Position numbers and translations under genes: made by a program. This document shows, piece after piece, positions 35,187 through 43,818 of a stretch of DNA of 64,000 bases (position 1 is the stretch's first letter; every line of letters begins with the position of its first letter). This DNA comes from UBA11606 sp965243715 (GTDB lineage Bacteria; Actinomycetota; Acidimicrobiia; Acidimicrobiales; Aldehydirespiratoraceae), in contig CBDEVU010000017.1 in assembly GCA_965243715.1 (NCBI GenBank), forward strand, positions 496,001-560,000, read 5' to 3'. The notes under the pieces were generated by a model. That model saw only the letters and a list, made by a program, of their open reading frames with translations, was not told where the DNA came from and searched no databases.

Positions 35187-36719
35187 TCACCCGCCGAGCT
35201 TGGGGATCGGGTGGTTCCCGGTGGCGATGGCGACGTTCTTCGTTTCCATATAGAAGTCGAAGCTCCAATCACCGCCATCTCGGCCGATCCCGCTCCGCTT
35301 GTTGCCGCCAAACGGAGTTGGCAGGTGACGCACGTTCTGCGAGTTCACCCAAACCATGCCGACATCGAGGTTCGCCCCCATGCGGTGGGCGCGGCTAACG
35401 TCGGCGGTCCAGACGTACCCAGCGAGGCCGTATTCAACATCGTTGGCGATGGCGATGGCGTCGGCTTCGTCGGTGAACGAGATAGCGGTGAGGGCGGGGC
35501 CGAAAATCTCTTCTTGGGCAATCCGCATCCCGTTGTGGGCGTTAGCAAAGAGCGCCGGAGCAACAAAATTGCCTCCCTCGGGTGCCTCGTTCCAGTTTGT
35601 CCCCCGGAAAACCGTCGCTCCTTCCTCGGCCGCGAGGTCGATGTAGTCTTGGACCTTGGCGCGGTGGCGAGGATGGATGAGTGGGCCAATCACAGTGGCG
35701 GGATCCAACGGATGGCCCACCGCGATGTTGGCCAACTTGGCGGCCAACCGGTCGACGAACTCGTCGTGGATCGTGTCTTGGATCAAGACCCGACTCGAAC
35801 TCGTGCAACGCTCGCCGTTGAGGCTGTAGATCATAAACACCACGGCATCCAACGCTCGGTCAAGGTCGGCGTCGTCGAACACGATGACCGGGTTTTTCCC
35901 GCCGAGTTCGAAGTGGACCCGCTTTAGGGTCGGGGCCCCCTGGGCTTGGATCATGGATCCGGTTGTCGATTCGCCGACGAAGGCGATGGCTTGAATATCG
36001 GGGTGCTCAGTGAGCGACTTGCCGGCGGTCTCGCCCCGACCGTGAACGGTGTTGAGCACGCCCGGCGGCAAGCCCGCCTCCAACGCAATCTCCGCTAGGA
36101 GTTGCGCGGTCACGGGACTCCACTCCGCGGGCTTATGGACGACTGTGCAGCCCGACGCCAAAGCGGGCGCGATCTTCCAGGTCGACAACATAAAGGGGGT
36201 ATTCCATGGCGTGATGACCCCAACCGGCCCCCTGGCTCGGCGCGACGTGTAGTTGAAATGGTCGGCACTGGGCAGGGCCAATCCATCGGCGGCGCTCGGC
36301 GCTTGATCGGCGAAGAAGCGAAAATTGTCGGCGCCACGAAGGGCCGCGGCGCGCATAAAGCGCATGGCTTGGCCCGAATCCACGCACTCGCTCACCGCAA
36401 TGCGATAGGCGTTTTCCACAATGAGGTCGGCCACGGCGTGCAGTATTCGCTTGCGCTCGGTGCCTGACGTGGCGGCCCACCCGTCGAACGCGGCCGCCGC
36501 GGCCTTAGCCGCGGAATCAATGTCGGCGGCATCGCCCGACGCAACCCAACCGAGTGACGAGCCGTCGATAGGTGAATAATTTTCGAACATCGCGCCGCTA
36601 ACAGAAGGGCACTGCTTCCCGCCAATGAGATGGTTGGTTGGTTCGTTGATGAAGCGGGCGAGATACTCGGCTGCGGCCGCAGTATTGTCGGCAAAACTGG
36701 GCGGATTGGCGGTCGACAT
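35187..36719 (-). CDS. hpaE: aldehyde dehydrogenase, HpaE-like (5-carboxymethyl-2-hydroxymuconate semialdehyde dehydrogenase)
   Basis: A 510-residue NAD-dependent aldehyde dehydrogenase with GPVGVITPWNTPFMLSTWK, the catalytic Glu in FELGGKNPVIVFDDAD, the nucleophile Cys in SLNGERCTSSSRVLIQ and late EEIFGPALTAISF. These features, and the isomerase next door, fit HpaE, which oxidises the semialdehyde made by homoprotocatechuate ring cleavage. Its ATG overlaps the isomerase stop (TGATG). Other hydroxymuconic semialdehyde dehydrogenases cannot be separated from HpaE by motif alone. Confidence 0.85.
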   Translation of the reverse strand: MSTANPPSFADNTAAAAEYLARFINEPTNHLIGGKQCPSVSGAMFENYSPIDGSSLGWVASGDAADIDSAAKAAAAAFDGWAATSGTERKRILHAVADLIVENAYRIAVSECVDSGQAMRFMRAAALRGADNFRFFADQAPSAADGLALPSADHFNYTSRRARGPVGVITPWNTPFMLSTWKIAPALASGCTVVHKPAEWSPVTAQLLAEIALEAGLPPGVLNTVHGRGETAGKSLTEHPDIQAIAFVGESTTGSMIQAQGAPTLKRVHFELGGKNPVIVFDDADLDRALDAVVFMIYSLNGERCTSSSRVLIQDTIHDEFVDRLAAKLANIAVGHPLDPATVIGPLIHPRHRAKVQDYIDLAAEEGATVFRGTNWNEAPEGGNFVAPALFANAHNGMRIAQEEIFGPALTAISFTDEADAIAIANDVEYGLAGYVWTADVSRAHRMGANLDVGMVWVNSQNVRHLPTPFGGNKRSGIGRDGGDWSFDFYMETKNVAIATGNHPIPKLGG

Positions 36720-37102
36720 CAGCGGGCTGCGGATTCTTCGGCGCGAATCTGATTCCGATTGATCCGCACCGCAGCATCGATGAACTGGATCTCGGTGCTT
36801 AGCGCTATGGCGGAGGGAACCGAGGAAAGTTCGTTATCAACCGTATCAACGATGAGCTGGAGAAAGTCCTGGACAACGGCTGTGGAACGACCCGGACCTA
36901 TCCGCACGGTGACGGCCACGAAGATGTGCGACGGATCACCGTCGGCAACCCGAAAGTGTGAGCGAGACGCGGCCCGGGTCCGTAAAGCCGAGCCACTCAC
37001 CCACGACACGGCGAGAACGGCGTCGTGTACCGTGTCGACTAGTGCCTGGATGTCGTGATGGTCCGCGAGATTGGCACTGTGTTCGATGATGATGTGCGGC
37101 AT
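36719..37102 (-). CDS. hpaF: 5-carboxymethyl-2-hydroxymuconate isomerase, HpaF-like
   Basis: A 127-residue protein of the tautomerase-superfamily CHMI family. It begins with PHIIIEHSANL, in which the N-terminal Pro after Met is the catalytic base, and continues with HFRVADGDPSHIFVAVTVRIGPGRS (by position ~49-73), matching the family pattern. HpaF isomerises 5-carboxymethyl-2-hydroxymuconate, directly after HpaE. The start is fixed by that N-terminus, so its ATG shares the CATG at 37100-37103 with the start of the divergent FAH gene. This gene is the strongest sign that the surrounding pathway is of homoprotocatechuate type. Confidence 0.82.
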   Translation of the reverse strand: MPHIIIEHSANLADHHDIQALVDTVHDAVLAVSWVSGSALRTRAASRSHFRVADGDPSHIFVAVTVRIGPGRSTAVVQDFLQLIVDTVDNELSSVPSAIALSTEIQFIDAAVRINRNQIRAEESAAR

Positions 37103-38039
37103 GACAACGTGTCTAGCACCGACTATCCGACTTTTGCGCTACTCCGTTCCTCGCTGTGCGGGCCACCCCGCTAAGACCTCGGTCGGGGCCGTGACCGCCG
37201 ACGGTGCAGGCGTGATCGACCTTGCGGACAAGATGGCGGGCATCTCAGACCTTCACGACATCATCGAACAAGGCCGAATCGCCGAGGCGGGCGCAGTGAG
37301 CGAAGGCACCCCCGCCGACCATTCCATCACCGACATCGTATTCGAACGGCTGCTTCGGTGGCCTCGCAAGATCTTCTGCATCGGGGTGAACTACGGCGGA
37401 CGAGCCGCCGAGTATGCTGATACGAGCGATGCGTCGTATCCGAGCGTGTTTCCTCGCTGGCCCGATGGCTTCACGGGACACAACCAGGACCTGTTGCGCC
37501 CGCCCGAATCATCCCAACTCGACTACGAAGGCGAGATCGTCGTCGTGATCGGCCAAGCGGGACGCCGAATCCCGATGAGCGAAGCCCGTTCCCACATCTG
37601 TGGCGTCACCCTCGGAAACGAGGGCACGATTCGCGATTGGGTCCGGCACGCAAAGTTCAACGTCACTCAGGGCAAGAACTGGGAGTCAAGTGGGGCGATT
37701 GGACCGTGGCTCGTACCAATCAACGAGATCGGCCCTTTCGACGAACTTCGGCTCCGGACCCATGTCAACGGCGAACTTCGCCAGGACGACTCACCGGCCA
37801 CGATGAAGTACTCAATCGAGTACCAGATCCACTACCTTTCCACCTTCACCAACCTCCAACCCGGCGACCTTATATTCACCGGCACGCCAACGGGCGCCGG
37901 TGCTCGTTTCGATCCCCCGGTCTGGCTCGAACCCGGCGATGTAGTCGAGATCTCGGTCGCTGAGATCGGCACCCTACGCAACACCATCCGCGACGAGTTC
38001 GTTGCCGGACCAGCGATCAAAGTACCGGCACCACAATGA
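37101..38039 (+). CDS. fumarylacetoacetate hydrolase family enzyme, second copy
   Basis: A 312-residue FAH-superfamily protein with KIFCIGVNYGGRAAEY, SQLDYEGEIVVVIGQAGR (metal Glu), TQGKNWESSGAIGPWLVP and IFTGTPTGAGARF. It differs from the FAH enzyme at 33825 in length and sequence and is likely to act on another intermediate, or as a 2-keto acid hydrolase. ATG 37101 overlaps head-to-head with hpaF; TTG 37134 (RYSVPRCAGHPAK) is an alternative that would leave a 31-base gap. It opens a coupled plus-strand unit running to 42423. Confidence 0.84.
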   Translation: MTTCLAPTIRLLRYSVPRCAGHPAKTSVGAVTADGAGVIDLADKMAGISDLHDIIEQGRIAEAGAVSEGTPADHSITDIVFERLLRWPRKIFCIGVNYGGRAAEYADTSDASYPSVFPRWPDGFTGHNQDLLRPPESSQLDYEGEIVVVIGQAGRRIPMSEARSHICGVTLGNEGTIRDWVRHAKFNVTQGKNWESSGAIGPWLVPINEIGPFDELRLRTHVNGELRQDDSPATMKYSIEYQIHYLSTFTNLQPGDLIFTGTPTGAGARFDPPVWLEPGDVVEISVAEIGTLRNTIRDEFVAGPAIKVPAPQ

Positions 38040-38134
38040 CCAGACTAGGGCCTGAGCGCCTAGAACTCTTATACGACTTGCTCGACGATCTCACCGCTGA
38101 ACCCTTGTCCTTAGCCCCGTTGGGAGCCCCATGA
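38036..38134 (+). CDS. possible small protein of 32 residues, coupled at both ends
   Basis: A short open frame that starts with ATGA on the stop of the FAH gene and ends within ATGATG at the start of the quinone reductase gene. The product, MTRLGPERLELLYDLLDD and a Pro/Leu tail, would be a single acidic amphipathic helix. It fills exactly the gap between two operon genes, and all neighbouring joints in this operon are such overlaps, which supports translation; no homology can be claimed. It could also be only a spacer. Confidence 0.4.
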   Translation: MTRLGPERLELLYDLLDDLTAEPLSLAPLGAP

Positions 38135-39111
38135 TGCATGCAATCCAGGTGAACCTACCCGGCCCCGCCACCGCTCTCGAGCGGGTCACCATTGATGAAC
38201 CCCGACCCGGTCCGGGCGAGGTGCTCCTCGACATCCATGCAGCCGGACTCAACTTCATCGACACCTACCACCGGTCCGGCCTTTACCCGATGCCGCGACC
38301 GTTCATCCCCGGCTTGGAGGGGTCGGGGGTGGTGCGAGAACTCGGCGAGGGGGTGACCGGCTTTGCCGTCGGTGACCACGTAGCGTGGATTGCTGGCGGA
38401 GGCGGCTACGCCGAGGCTACGTGTGTCGCCGCCGAGGCTCTGCTCAACGTTCCCCCCGATATGAACCTCGACACGGCCGCCGCTCTGCCCCTTCAAGGCA
38501 TGACAGCGCACTATCTCGTCACCGATACCTATCCGCTGGGGCCAGGCGATCGCTGCTTGATCCACGCCGCGGCGGGCGGAACAGGGCGGCTCTTAGTCCA
38601 AATGGCGAAGCTCCGCGGGGCTAAGGCAATCGCCACGGTTGGCTCGGAGGCCAAAGCCGAACTAGCACGAAGCGCCGGAGCAGATCACGTCATCAACTAC
38701 GTCACGACGGACCTAGTAACGGCCGTCGAGTCCATTGTCGGCCCCGACGGCATCGACGTGGTGTACGACGGCGTGGGCGCGGCAACGTTGGCCGCCGGGC
38801 TTGGCCTGCTCCGCCGGCGCGGCACCATGGTGACCTTCGGAAACGCGTCGGGGCCGGTTCCTCCCTTACCGCCGCTCGCCTTGATGCCAAAGTCTCTCTA
38901 TTTGACCCGCCCGAAACTCAATGACTACATCGTCACCACGGAAGAGCGAAACAACCGCTGGGATGAATTGTGCGATTGGGTCCGAGATGGGCGGCTAGAC
39001 GTCCGGATCGGAGCGGTGTTCGCTCTGGCCGACGCGGCTCTGGCCCACGAAGCTCTCGAGTCACGCGCCACTACCGGCAAAATCCTTCTCGTTCCCGGCG
39101 ACGGTCGATGA
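38131..39111 (+). CDS. NADPH:quinone oxidoreductase, zinc-free MDR family
   Basis: A 326-residue medium-chain reductase of the quinone oxidoreductase group. It shows AAGLNFIDTYHRSGLYPMP, LEGSGVVRELGEGV, the LQGMTAHYL segment, the NADPH-binding HAAAGGTGRLLVQMA and GADHVINY. Zinc ligands of alcohol dehydrogenases are absent, as normal for this group. It overlaps the hydratase start (ATGA at 39108). In this operon it may reduce a quinone by-product or an enone intermediate. Confidence 0.88.
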   Translation: MMHAIQVNLPGPATALERVTIDEPRPGPGEVLLDIHAAGLNFIDTYHRSGLYPMPRPFIPGLEGSGVVRELGEGVTGFAVGDHVAWIAGGGGYAEATCVAAEALLNVPPDMNLDTAAALPLQGMTAHYLVTDTYPLGPGDRCLIHAAAGGTGRLLVQMAKLRGAKAIATVGSEAKAELARSAGADHVINYVTTDLVTAVESIVGPDGIDVVYDGVGAATLAAGLGLLRRRGTMVTFGNASGPVPPLPPLALMPKSLYLTRPKLNDYIVTTEERNNRWDELCDWVRDGRLDVRIGAVFALADAALAHEALESRATTGKILLVPGDGR

Positions 39112-39953
39112 CTCTTACCGCTCAACAAATCGACGACGAAGCGGACCTGCTCCACGAGGCAGAGCAAACGGTTACTCAGATCCGCCAGACCACGCTGGCC
39201 TACCCCTCCATGACGATCGACGAAGCCTACGCGGTACAGCGGGCCTGGCGAGATCGAAAACTGGCGGCCGGTCGTCAGCTAATCGGGCACAAGATCGGAT
39301 TGACGTCGCGGGCGATGCAGGCGGCGATGCAGATCACGACCCCAGACTCTGGGTTTCTCACCGACGACATGGTTTTTTCGCCCGGCGGGGCGATGGATGC
39401 CAACCGGTTCCCCGATCTCAAGATCGAAGTCGAATTAGCCTTTGTGCTCAGCCACGACTTAGTGGCCCCCCGCCAGAGGCCGTTGACCATTCCCGACGTT
39501 TTGGCCGCCACCGACTATGTCATTCCCGCGGTGGAGTTGATCGCGGCTCGCAGCCACCGGATCGACCCGGATACCGGCCGCGCACGGACCGTCGTTGACA
39601 CGATTGCCGACAACGCCGCCGACGCGGGGATCATCACCGGCGGCGAGCGCATTGACCCGCACGCCACTGACCTTACGTGGGTGGGCGCGATGCTGGCCAA
39701 GAACAACACCATCGAAGAGACCGGCCTAGCGGGCGGCGTGCTGGGACATCCCGCCATCGGCCTTATCTGGCTGGCCGAACGCTACGCGGCGCGCGGTTGG
39801 CGACTAGAGGCTGGCCACACGGTTCTGACCGGTTCATTCACCCGACCGGTAGCGGTCGCTAACGGCGACGACTTCAAGGTCGACTTTGGCGCTCACGGAA
39901 GCTTCACCTTGTCATTTAGGGCCGAGAACAAAAACGACCACGGAGCCCGATGA
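39108..39953 (+). CDS. 2-oxo-hepta-3-ene-1,7-dioate / 2-keto-4-pentenoate hydratase family (HpaH-like)
   Basis: A 281-residue hydratase of the FAH-related MhpD/HpaH family: SMTIDEAYAVQRAW, GHKIGLTSRAMQAAMQI, the metal-binding LKIEVELAFVL, PAVELIAARSHRID, and GVLGHPAIGLIWLAE. It hydrates the 2-oxo-dienoate formed after decarboxylation, the last step before the aldolase, which is not in the window. ATG 39108 overlaps the reductase stop; its stop overlaps the next gene (ATGA). HpaH is the best fit given hpaE/hpaF nearby. Confidence 0.85.
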   Translation: MTLTAQQIDDEADLLHEAEQTVTQIRQTTLAYPSMTIDEAYAVQRAWRDRKLAAGRQLIGHKIGLTSRAMQAAMQITTPDSGFLTDDMVFSPGGAMDANRFPDLKIEVELAFVLSHDLVAPRQRPLTIPDVLAATDYVIPAVELIAARSHRIDPDTGRARTVVDTIADNAADAGIITGGERIDPHATDLTWVGAMLAKNNTIEETGLAGGVLGHPAIGLIWLAERYAARGWRLEAGHTVLTGSFTRPVAVANGDDFKVDFGAHGSFTLSFRAENKNDHGAR

Positions 39954-40762
39954 CTCCCCTCCTCACGACCTTTGCCACCGTCGTGGCCGCCGAATGGGAC
40001 CACCTCGCTGCGCCCGGTGCGCGCTTCACGGGCGCGCAACGGGTGGCCATCGCGGCAGCGGGTCGATGGGTGGGCGACGAACTACCAGCCACGGGCGCTC
40101 AGTCTTGCCTATCCGCTTCGGTTGAGGAGGCGGCGCGGCGGGTTGCGGGCGCCCCTCCTACCATCCGGACCGGGGACATCGAACGCTGGGCTCATGGCGG
40201 ACTCGACGTTCATGCGTACCTGGAACTCGTCGACCTGGTCACCAAGATGGCGGGCCTCGACGTGGCGGCCTTCGGGCTCGGGCTCGACCGCGAACCGCTG
40301 CCGGTCAGCCGTACCGGAGAGCCCAGTCGGCAAATCCCGGCCGCGTTGTACCGACCATCCGAACCGCTAAGCGACCTAGGCACTGAACACGACAGCCTCA
40401 GCCCGCTTCAGATCGAACTGATCGCCGCCCGCACATCGGCGGTCAACAGATGCGGGCCAGGCCTAGCTATCCACACAGCGAAGCTCTGGGCTAACAGCCA
40501 ACACCATGGCGCGATCGTTGATTGCGCACCGATCGAGCGAGGGTATAGCCGCGGCGATTGCGGCGTCCCCGCGGCCAACGAAATCTTTGCCCTAGTGGAT
40601 GCAGCCATCCTCGGTGACCTCGACGAATACCCCGATGCCCGAATCCGAGCCGAACTGGCCCTAGACCGCGACGCCGCCGATCGGGTGGCCCTAGCCGCGG
40701 GACACTTCACCATGATGAATCATTTGATGAACGCCACCAGCGTCATATCAGCACCTCGCTGA
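39950..40762 (+). CDS. AhpD/carboxymuconolactone decarboxylase-like protein
   Basis: A 270-residue helical protein. FTGAQRVAIAAAGRWVGD and GGLDVHAYLELVDLVTKMAG recall the conserved helices of the AhpD/CMD fold, where the pattern 'T..eR..iA' and 'glde.ayvElv..va' is typical; I do not see the redox CxxC of peroxidase-type AhpD, and cysteines occur singly. The C-terminal third (CGVPAANEIFALVDAAILG) may be a second degenerate repeat. It is coupled to the hydratase and lies 14 bases before the acyl-CoA synthetase. The function is unknown. Confidence 0.6.
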   Translation: MTPLLTTFATVVAAEWDHLAAPGARFTGAQRVAIAAAGRWVGDELPATGAQSCLSASVEEAARRVAGAPPTIRTGDIERWAHGGLDVHAYLELVDLVTKMAGLDVAAFGLGLDREPLPVSRTGEPSRQIPAALYRPSEPLSDLGTEHDSLSPLQIELIAARTSAVNRCGPGLAIHTAKLWANSQHHGAIVDCAPIERGYSRGDCGVPAANEIFALVDAAILGDLDEYPDARIRAELALDRDAADRVALAAGHFTMMNHLMNATSVISAPR

Positions 40763-40776
40763 CGATCACCGCCGCC

Positions 40777-42423
40777 ATGAACGATTCGCCCTACTCCACC
40801 ATCCCCGAACTGATCGACTGGGCCGCAGTCCGATTCGGCGATCGCGAGGCGCTAGTGGACGGCTCTATACGCTGGACCTACAACGAGTTCCGCGAGCAGA
40901 TTCTTCGGGCCGGGCGGGCCACGATCAGCAGCGGCGTCGGGCACGGTGATCGGGTTGCGCTGTGGGCTCCCAATATTTGGGAATGGGCGGTAACCGCGCT
41001 CGCGGTTCACTACGTCGGCGGAGTCGTTGTCCCGATCAACACCCGCTTTTTGGGTCGAGAAGCCGCCCACCTTCTCAATCGCAGCCAAGCCCGTCTGCTG
41101 TTCACCGTCACCGACTTCCTCGACACCGATTACCTTGCTCTATTGGACGATGCGTTATTAGGCGATGCGTTATTAGGCGATGTCGACCGGCCACCGGCGC
41201 TCGACGAGATCGTCGTCGGGCGGGGCCCCGTTCCGGCGGGCGCTTCGTCGTTCGCCGACTTTTTGGCCCGCGCCGACCAAACATCCCCGCACGAACTGGC
41301 GGTCCGGTCCGCTGCGGTGCGTGGTGGCGACCTCTGCAACATCATGTTCACGTCGGGCACCACCGGCGCCCCCAAGGCAGCGATGCTCACCCACTCGGCC
41401 ACATGCCGCGCGTTTCGCTCATGGAGCGACGTTGTTGGACTCGACCAGGATCGTTACCTGATCGTCAACCCGTTCTTTCACTCGTTCGGGCTCAACGCGG
41501 GGATTCTTGCCTCGATCATGACCGGGTCGACGATCGTTCCGCACCCCGTGTTCGACGTCGACTCGGTTATGAAACGGATTCCCGAGGAGCGGATCTCCAT
41601 GCTCCCGGGGCCCCCGGCCATCTTCCAGACGATCCTCAATCACCCACATCTGGAGGATTTCGATTTCAGCACCCTCCGACTCGCCGTCACCGGCGCTGCC
41701 GCTATTCCCGTCGAAATGATTATCGAGATGCGCGAGCGGTTGGGCTTCGAGAAGGTGGTGACCGGATACGGTCTCACCGAAGTCACCGGCATTGCCACGA
41801 TGTGTCGCCACGATGATGACCCTGAGATCATCGCTAAGACCTCCGGTCGAGCCATCGACGGTGTCGAAGTCCGCGTCGTTGACCCCGCCAACCCCGACAA
41901 TACGAGCAACGAAGTCCTCGCCGGCCAACCGGGCGAGATTGTGGTGCGGGGCTATAACGTCATGGTGGGCTATCTCGACGATCCGACCCAGACAGCCGAG
42001 ACTATCGACGGTGATGGCTGGCTACACACCGGCGATATCGGGGTGATGGATTCCAACGGCAACATCGCCATCACCGACCGGCTGAAAGACATGTTCATCA
42101 ACGGCGGTTTCAACGCCTATCCGGCCGAGATCGAAAATCTCATGCTGGGCCATCCCCACATCGGTCAGGTCGCGGTGGTGGGCGTTTGCGATCAGCGCCT
42201 CGGAGAGGTGGGCTTCGCCTTCGTCGTTGCCTCCCCCGACGCGCTGATCACCGCGGCGAGCGAAGCTGAGATAATCGCTTGGTGCCGCGGCCAGATGGCG
42301 AACTACAAAGCCCCCCGTTACATCCGGTTCGTTTCCGAACTTCCGCTCAATGCCAGCGGCAAGGTCTTGAAGTTCGAGTTGCGAGCTACCGCAGAGCTAT
42401 TGGTTGGCGGAGCTAGCGGTTAG
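40777..42423 (+). CDS. acyl-CoA synthetase, FadD3-like AMP-forming ligase
   Basis: A 548-residue adenylate-forming enzyme with the P-loop FTSGTTGAPKAAML (the Lys-Gly of the consensus is Lys-Ala), VTGYGLTEVTGIATMC, DGWLHTGDIGVMDSNGN, DRLKDMFINGGFNAYPAEIE and the final Lys of LNASGKVLKFEL. It activates a carboxylic acid with CoA through an acyl-AMP. The closest well-studied relatives activate ring-degradation acids in actinobacteria, so an aromatic-derived acid is plausible. It is the last gene of the plus-strand unit and converges on the hexosaminidase gene, 8 bases away. Confidence 0.88.
   Translation: MNDSPYSTIPELIDWAAVRFGDREALVDGSIRWTYNEFREQILRAGRATISSGVGHGDRVALWAPNIWEWAVTALAVHYVGGVVVPINTRFLGREAAHLLNRSQARLLFTVTDFLDTDYLALLDDALLGDALLGDVDRPPALDEIVVGRGPVPAGASSFADFLARADQTSPHELAVRSAAVRGGDLCNIMFTSGTTGAPKAAMLTHSATCRAFRSWSDVVGLDQDRYLIVNPFFHSFGLNAGILASIMTGSTIVPHPVFDVDSVMKRIPEERISMLPGPPAIFQTILNHPHLEDFDFSTLRLAVTGAAAIPVEMIIEMRERLGFEKVVTGYGLTEVTGIATMCRHDDDPEIIAKTSGRAIDGVEVRVVDPANPDNTSNEVLAGQPGEIVVRGYNVMVGYLDDPTQTAETIDGDGWLHTGDIGVMDSNGNIAITDRLKDMFINGGFNAYPAEIENLMLGHPHIGQVAVVGVCDQRLGEVGFAFVVASPDALITAASEAEIIAWCRGQMANYKAPRYIRFVSELPLNASGKVLKFELRATAELLVGGASG
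41149..41178 (+). repeat. 15-bp perfect tandem duplication inside the acyl-CoA synthetase gene
   Basis: The unit GATGCGTTATTAGGC occurs twice without a gap and encodes DALLG twice. It includes rare TTA codons in an otherwise GC-rich gene, and it keeps the frame. It looks like a recent slippage event. Confidence 0.9.
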
Positions 42424-42431
42424 CTGAGCTA

Positions 42432-43526
42432 TCAGTTAGCCGGGCCACCATCTAGGCACAACGAGAACCATGATGGATCGAACTCGGGGATGAGTCCCAG
42501 CGCGCCCTTCAGGCGGATGACTCGGGCCGCCGACTCGTCGACTCGGACCGCGAACTGCGGATCTTCGCGGGCTCGGCCGATGATTTCTGCTACCACCTCA
42601 GCGGCTTCTTCGGCGCTTAAGTATAGGGCTAGGTCAGCTCCGGCGGAGATCGCCGCCGCGCCGCGGGTGGCCCGAACAAGTTCGCCCGCCACCCCGCGCA
42701 TGCCGTGCAGATCGTCGGTGATGATAACTCCGTCGTAGTTGAGCCCATCGCGCAGCCAACCCGAGGTGATGGTGAGCGAGAGACTAGCGGGCCAACCGTC
42801 GTCGATCCCGTCGTAGCGAACGTGCCCCGTCATGATAAGAGGAGCCCGAGTGTCGAGGTAGGGAAGGCGGCCGAAGTCAAACCATGCTGATTGGTCGTTG
42901 GCGGCCACCGATTCGAGTTGGTGAGGGTCCTCGGGTGTCGATCCTTGATTGGGGAAATGTTTCAGGGTGGCGGCCACCCCGGCTCGACAGTGCCCCTCAA
43001 CAATGGCCCCAGCGATAGCGGCCACCACGAGAGGGTCGTCGCCGAAGGATCGTCGTTGGCGGGCCATGTAGAAGTCACCAGCGACGTCCACGTCCGCGAT
43101 CACGCCTAGGTTCACATGGACCCCGGTGTTACCTATTTCCCGGGCGAAAGCCGCGGCCGCGGGTAGCAGCGCGGCGAGGGCCGCGGCGGGATCCCGGCGG
43201 TGACTTTCCGCCAACGTTCCCGGGTCTGGGAGAGGCGGCACCGGAAGCTTCAACACCCGCGTCCCGGCTTCGGCATCGGTCGAAACCAGCGGCCGAATCC
43301 GACACTCCTCAGCGGCGCGGGCTAGTCCCGAGATGAAGGTCGTGGCGGCGGCCGGATCGGTCGCGGGCTGCCAGTTTCGCTCATTCTTGGAGACGAAGAA
43401 ACCGCCGACACACGGCGAACCAAGCGACTCAGCAACGTCGCTCGCCAAGTCTTCTCCCGCCCCGCCGAAAACCACGAGTTGGGTTGCTTTTTCGTCGATG
43501 GTCAACGACTCCAACAACTCGGCCAC
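42432..43526 (-). CDS. nagZ: GH3 beta-N-acetylhexosaminidase, NagZ-like (catalytic part)
   Basis: A glycoside hydrolase family 3 domain: LTIDEKATQLVVFGG, HVNLGVIADVDV, the KHFPNQGSTPEDPHQ motif that corresponds to KHFPGHGxTxxDSH of NagZ, and the catalytic Asp in VIITDDLHGMRGV. It removes N-acetylglucosamine from peptidoglycan fragments. The annotated GTG 43526 is not the real N-terminus: the frame upstream reads TTSTTTTSTLPPGERAVAEL, a Thr linker that continues, one base out of phase, into the N-terminal piece at 43534-43767. The full protein would be exported or membrane-anchored, ~440 residues. Confidence 0.85.
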   Translation of the reverse strand: MAELLESLTIDEKATQLVVFGGAGEDLASDVAESLGSPCVGGFFVSKNERNWQPATDPAAATTFISGLARAAEECRIRPLVSTDAEAGTRVLKLPVPPLPDPGTLAESHRRDPAAALAALLPAAAAFAREIGNTGVHVNLGVIADVDVAGDFYMARQRRSFGDDPLVVAAIAGAIVEGHCRAGVAATLKHFPNQGSTPEDPHQLESVAANDQSAWFDFGRLPYLDTRAPLIMTGHVRYDGIDDGWPASLSLTITSGWLRDGLNYDGVIITDDLHGMRGVAGELVRATRGAAAISAGADLALYLSAEEAAEVVAEIIGRAREDPQFAVRVDESAARVIRLKGALGLIPEFDPSWFSLCLDGGPAN

Positions 43527-43533
43527 GGCACGC

Positions 43534-43767
43534 TCACCTGGCGGAAGAGTCGACGTAGTGGTCGTTGAGGTGGTCGTGTGACGTGGTCGTTGTCGAGGTG
43601 GTCGTTGTCGAAGTTGCTAGACTGGTTGCTGTGGCGACGTGGTCGGTGGTTTCATCAACGTGGCGTGTCGACTGGGTGGTGATCGCCACGAGAATCGCGA
43701 CGATGGCCACCCCGAGATAGATCAAGCGGCGAGCCCCCACTCCCTTACTTTGCCTCCCGAGCAGCAA
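43534..43767 (-). CDS. nagZ: N-terminal anchor and linker of the GH3 protein (frame broken)
   Basis: This frame starts at ATG 43767, has a basic stretch and one hydrophobic helix (LIYLGVAIVAILVAI, residues ~15-29), then a spacer and a Thr/Ser linker (SLATSTTTTSTTTTS). After that it turns into non-linker sequence (HDHLNDHY) because the phase is wrong: taking out one base near 43575-43585 continues the linker into the GH3 frame. I treat it as the start of the same gene. Confidence 0.75.
   Translation of the reverse strand: MLLGRQSKGVGARRLIYLGVAIVAILVAITTQSTRHVDETTDHVATATSLATSTTTTSTTTTSHDHLNDHYVDSSAR
43565..43640 (-). repeat. ACN-rich tract encoding the Thr linker of the GH3 protein
   Basis: On the minus strand ACAACGACCACCTCG-like units repeat imperfectly. 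The frame break of the GH3 gene lies within this low-complexity tract, where slippage or base-calling errors are most likely. Confidence 0.8.
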
Positions 43768-43818
43768 AAAACCTAATCCAGACTATCCCAATCATAATTA
43801 TCAAGATAAGGTATCTCG

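Noticed and set aside
38040..38130. Non-coding spacer inside the aromatic operon
   Set aside because: Rejected as an empty spacer because a coupled 32-codon frame fills it exactly; listed as a low-confidence gene instead.
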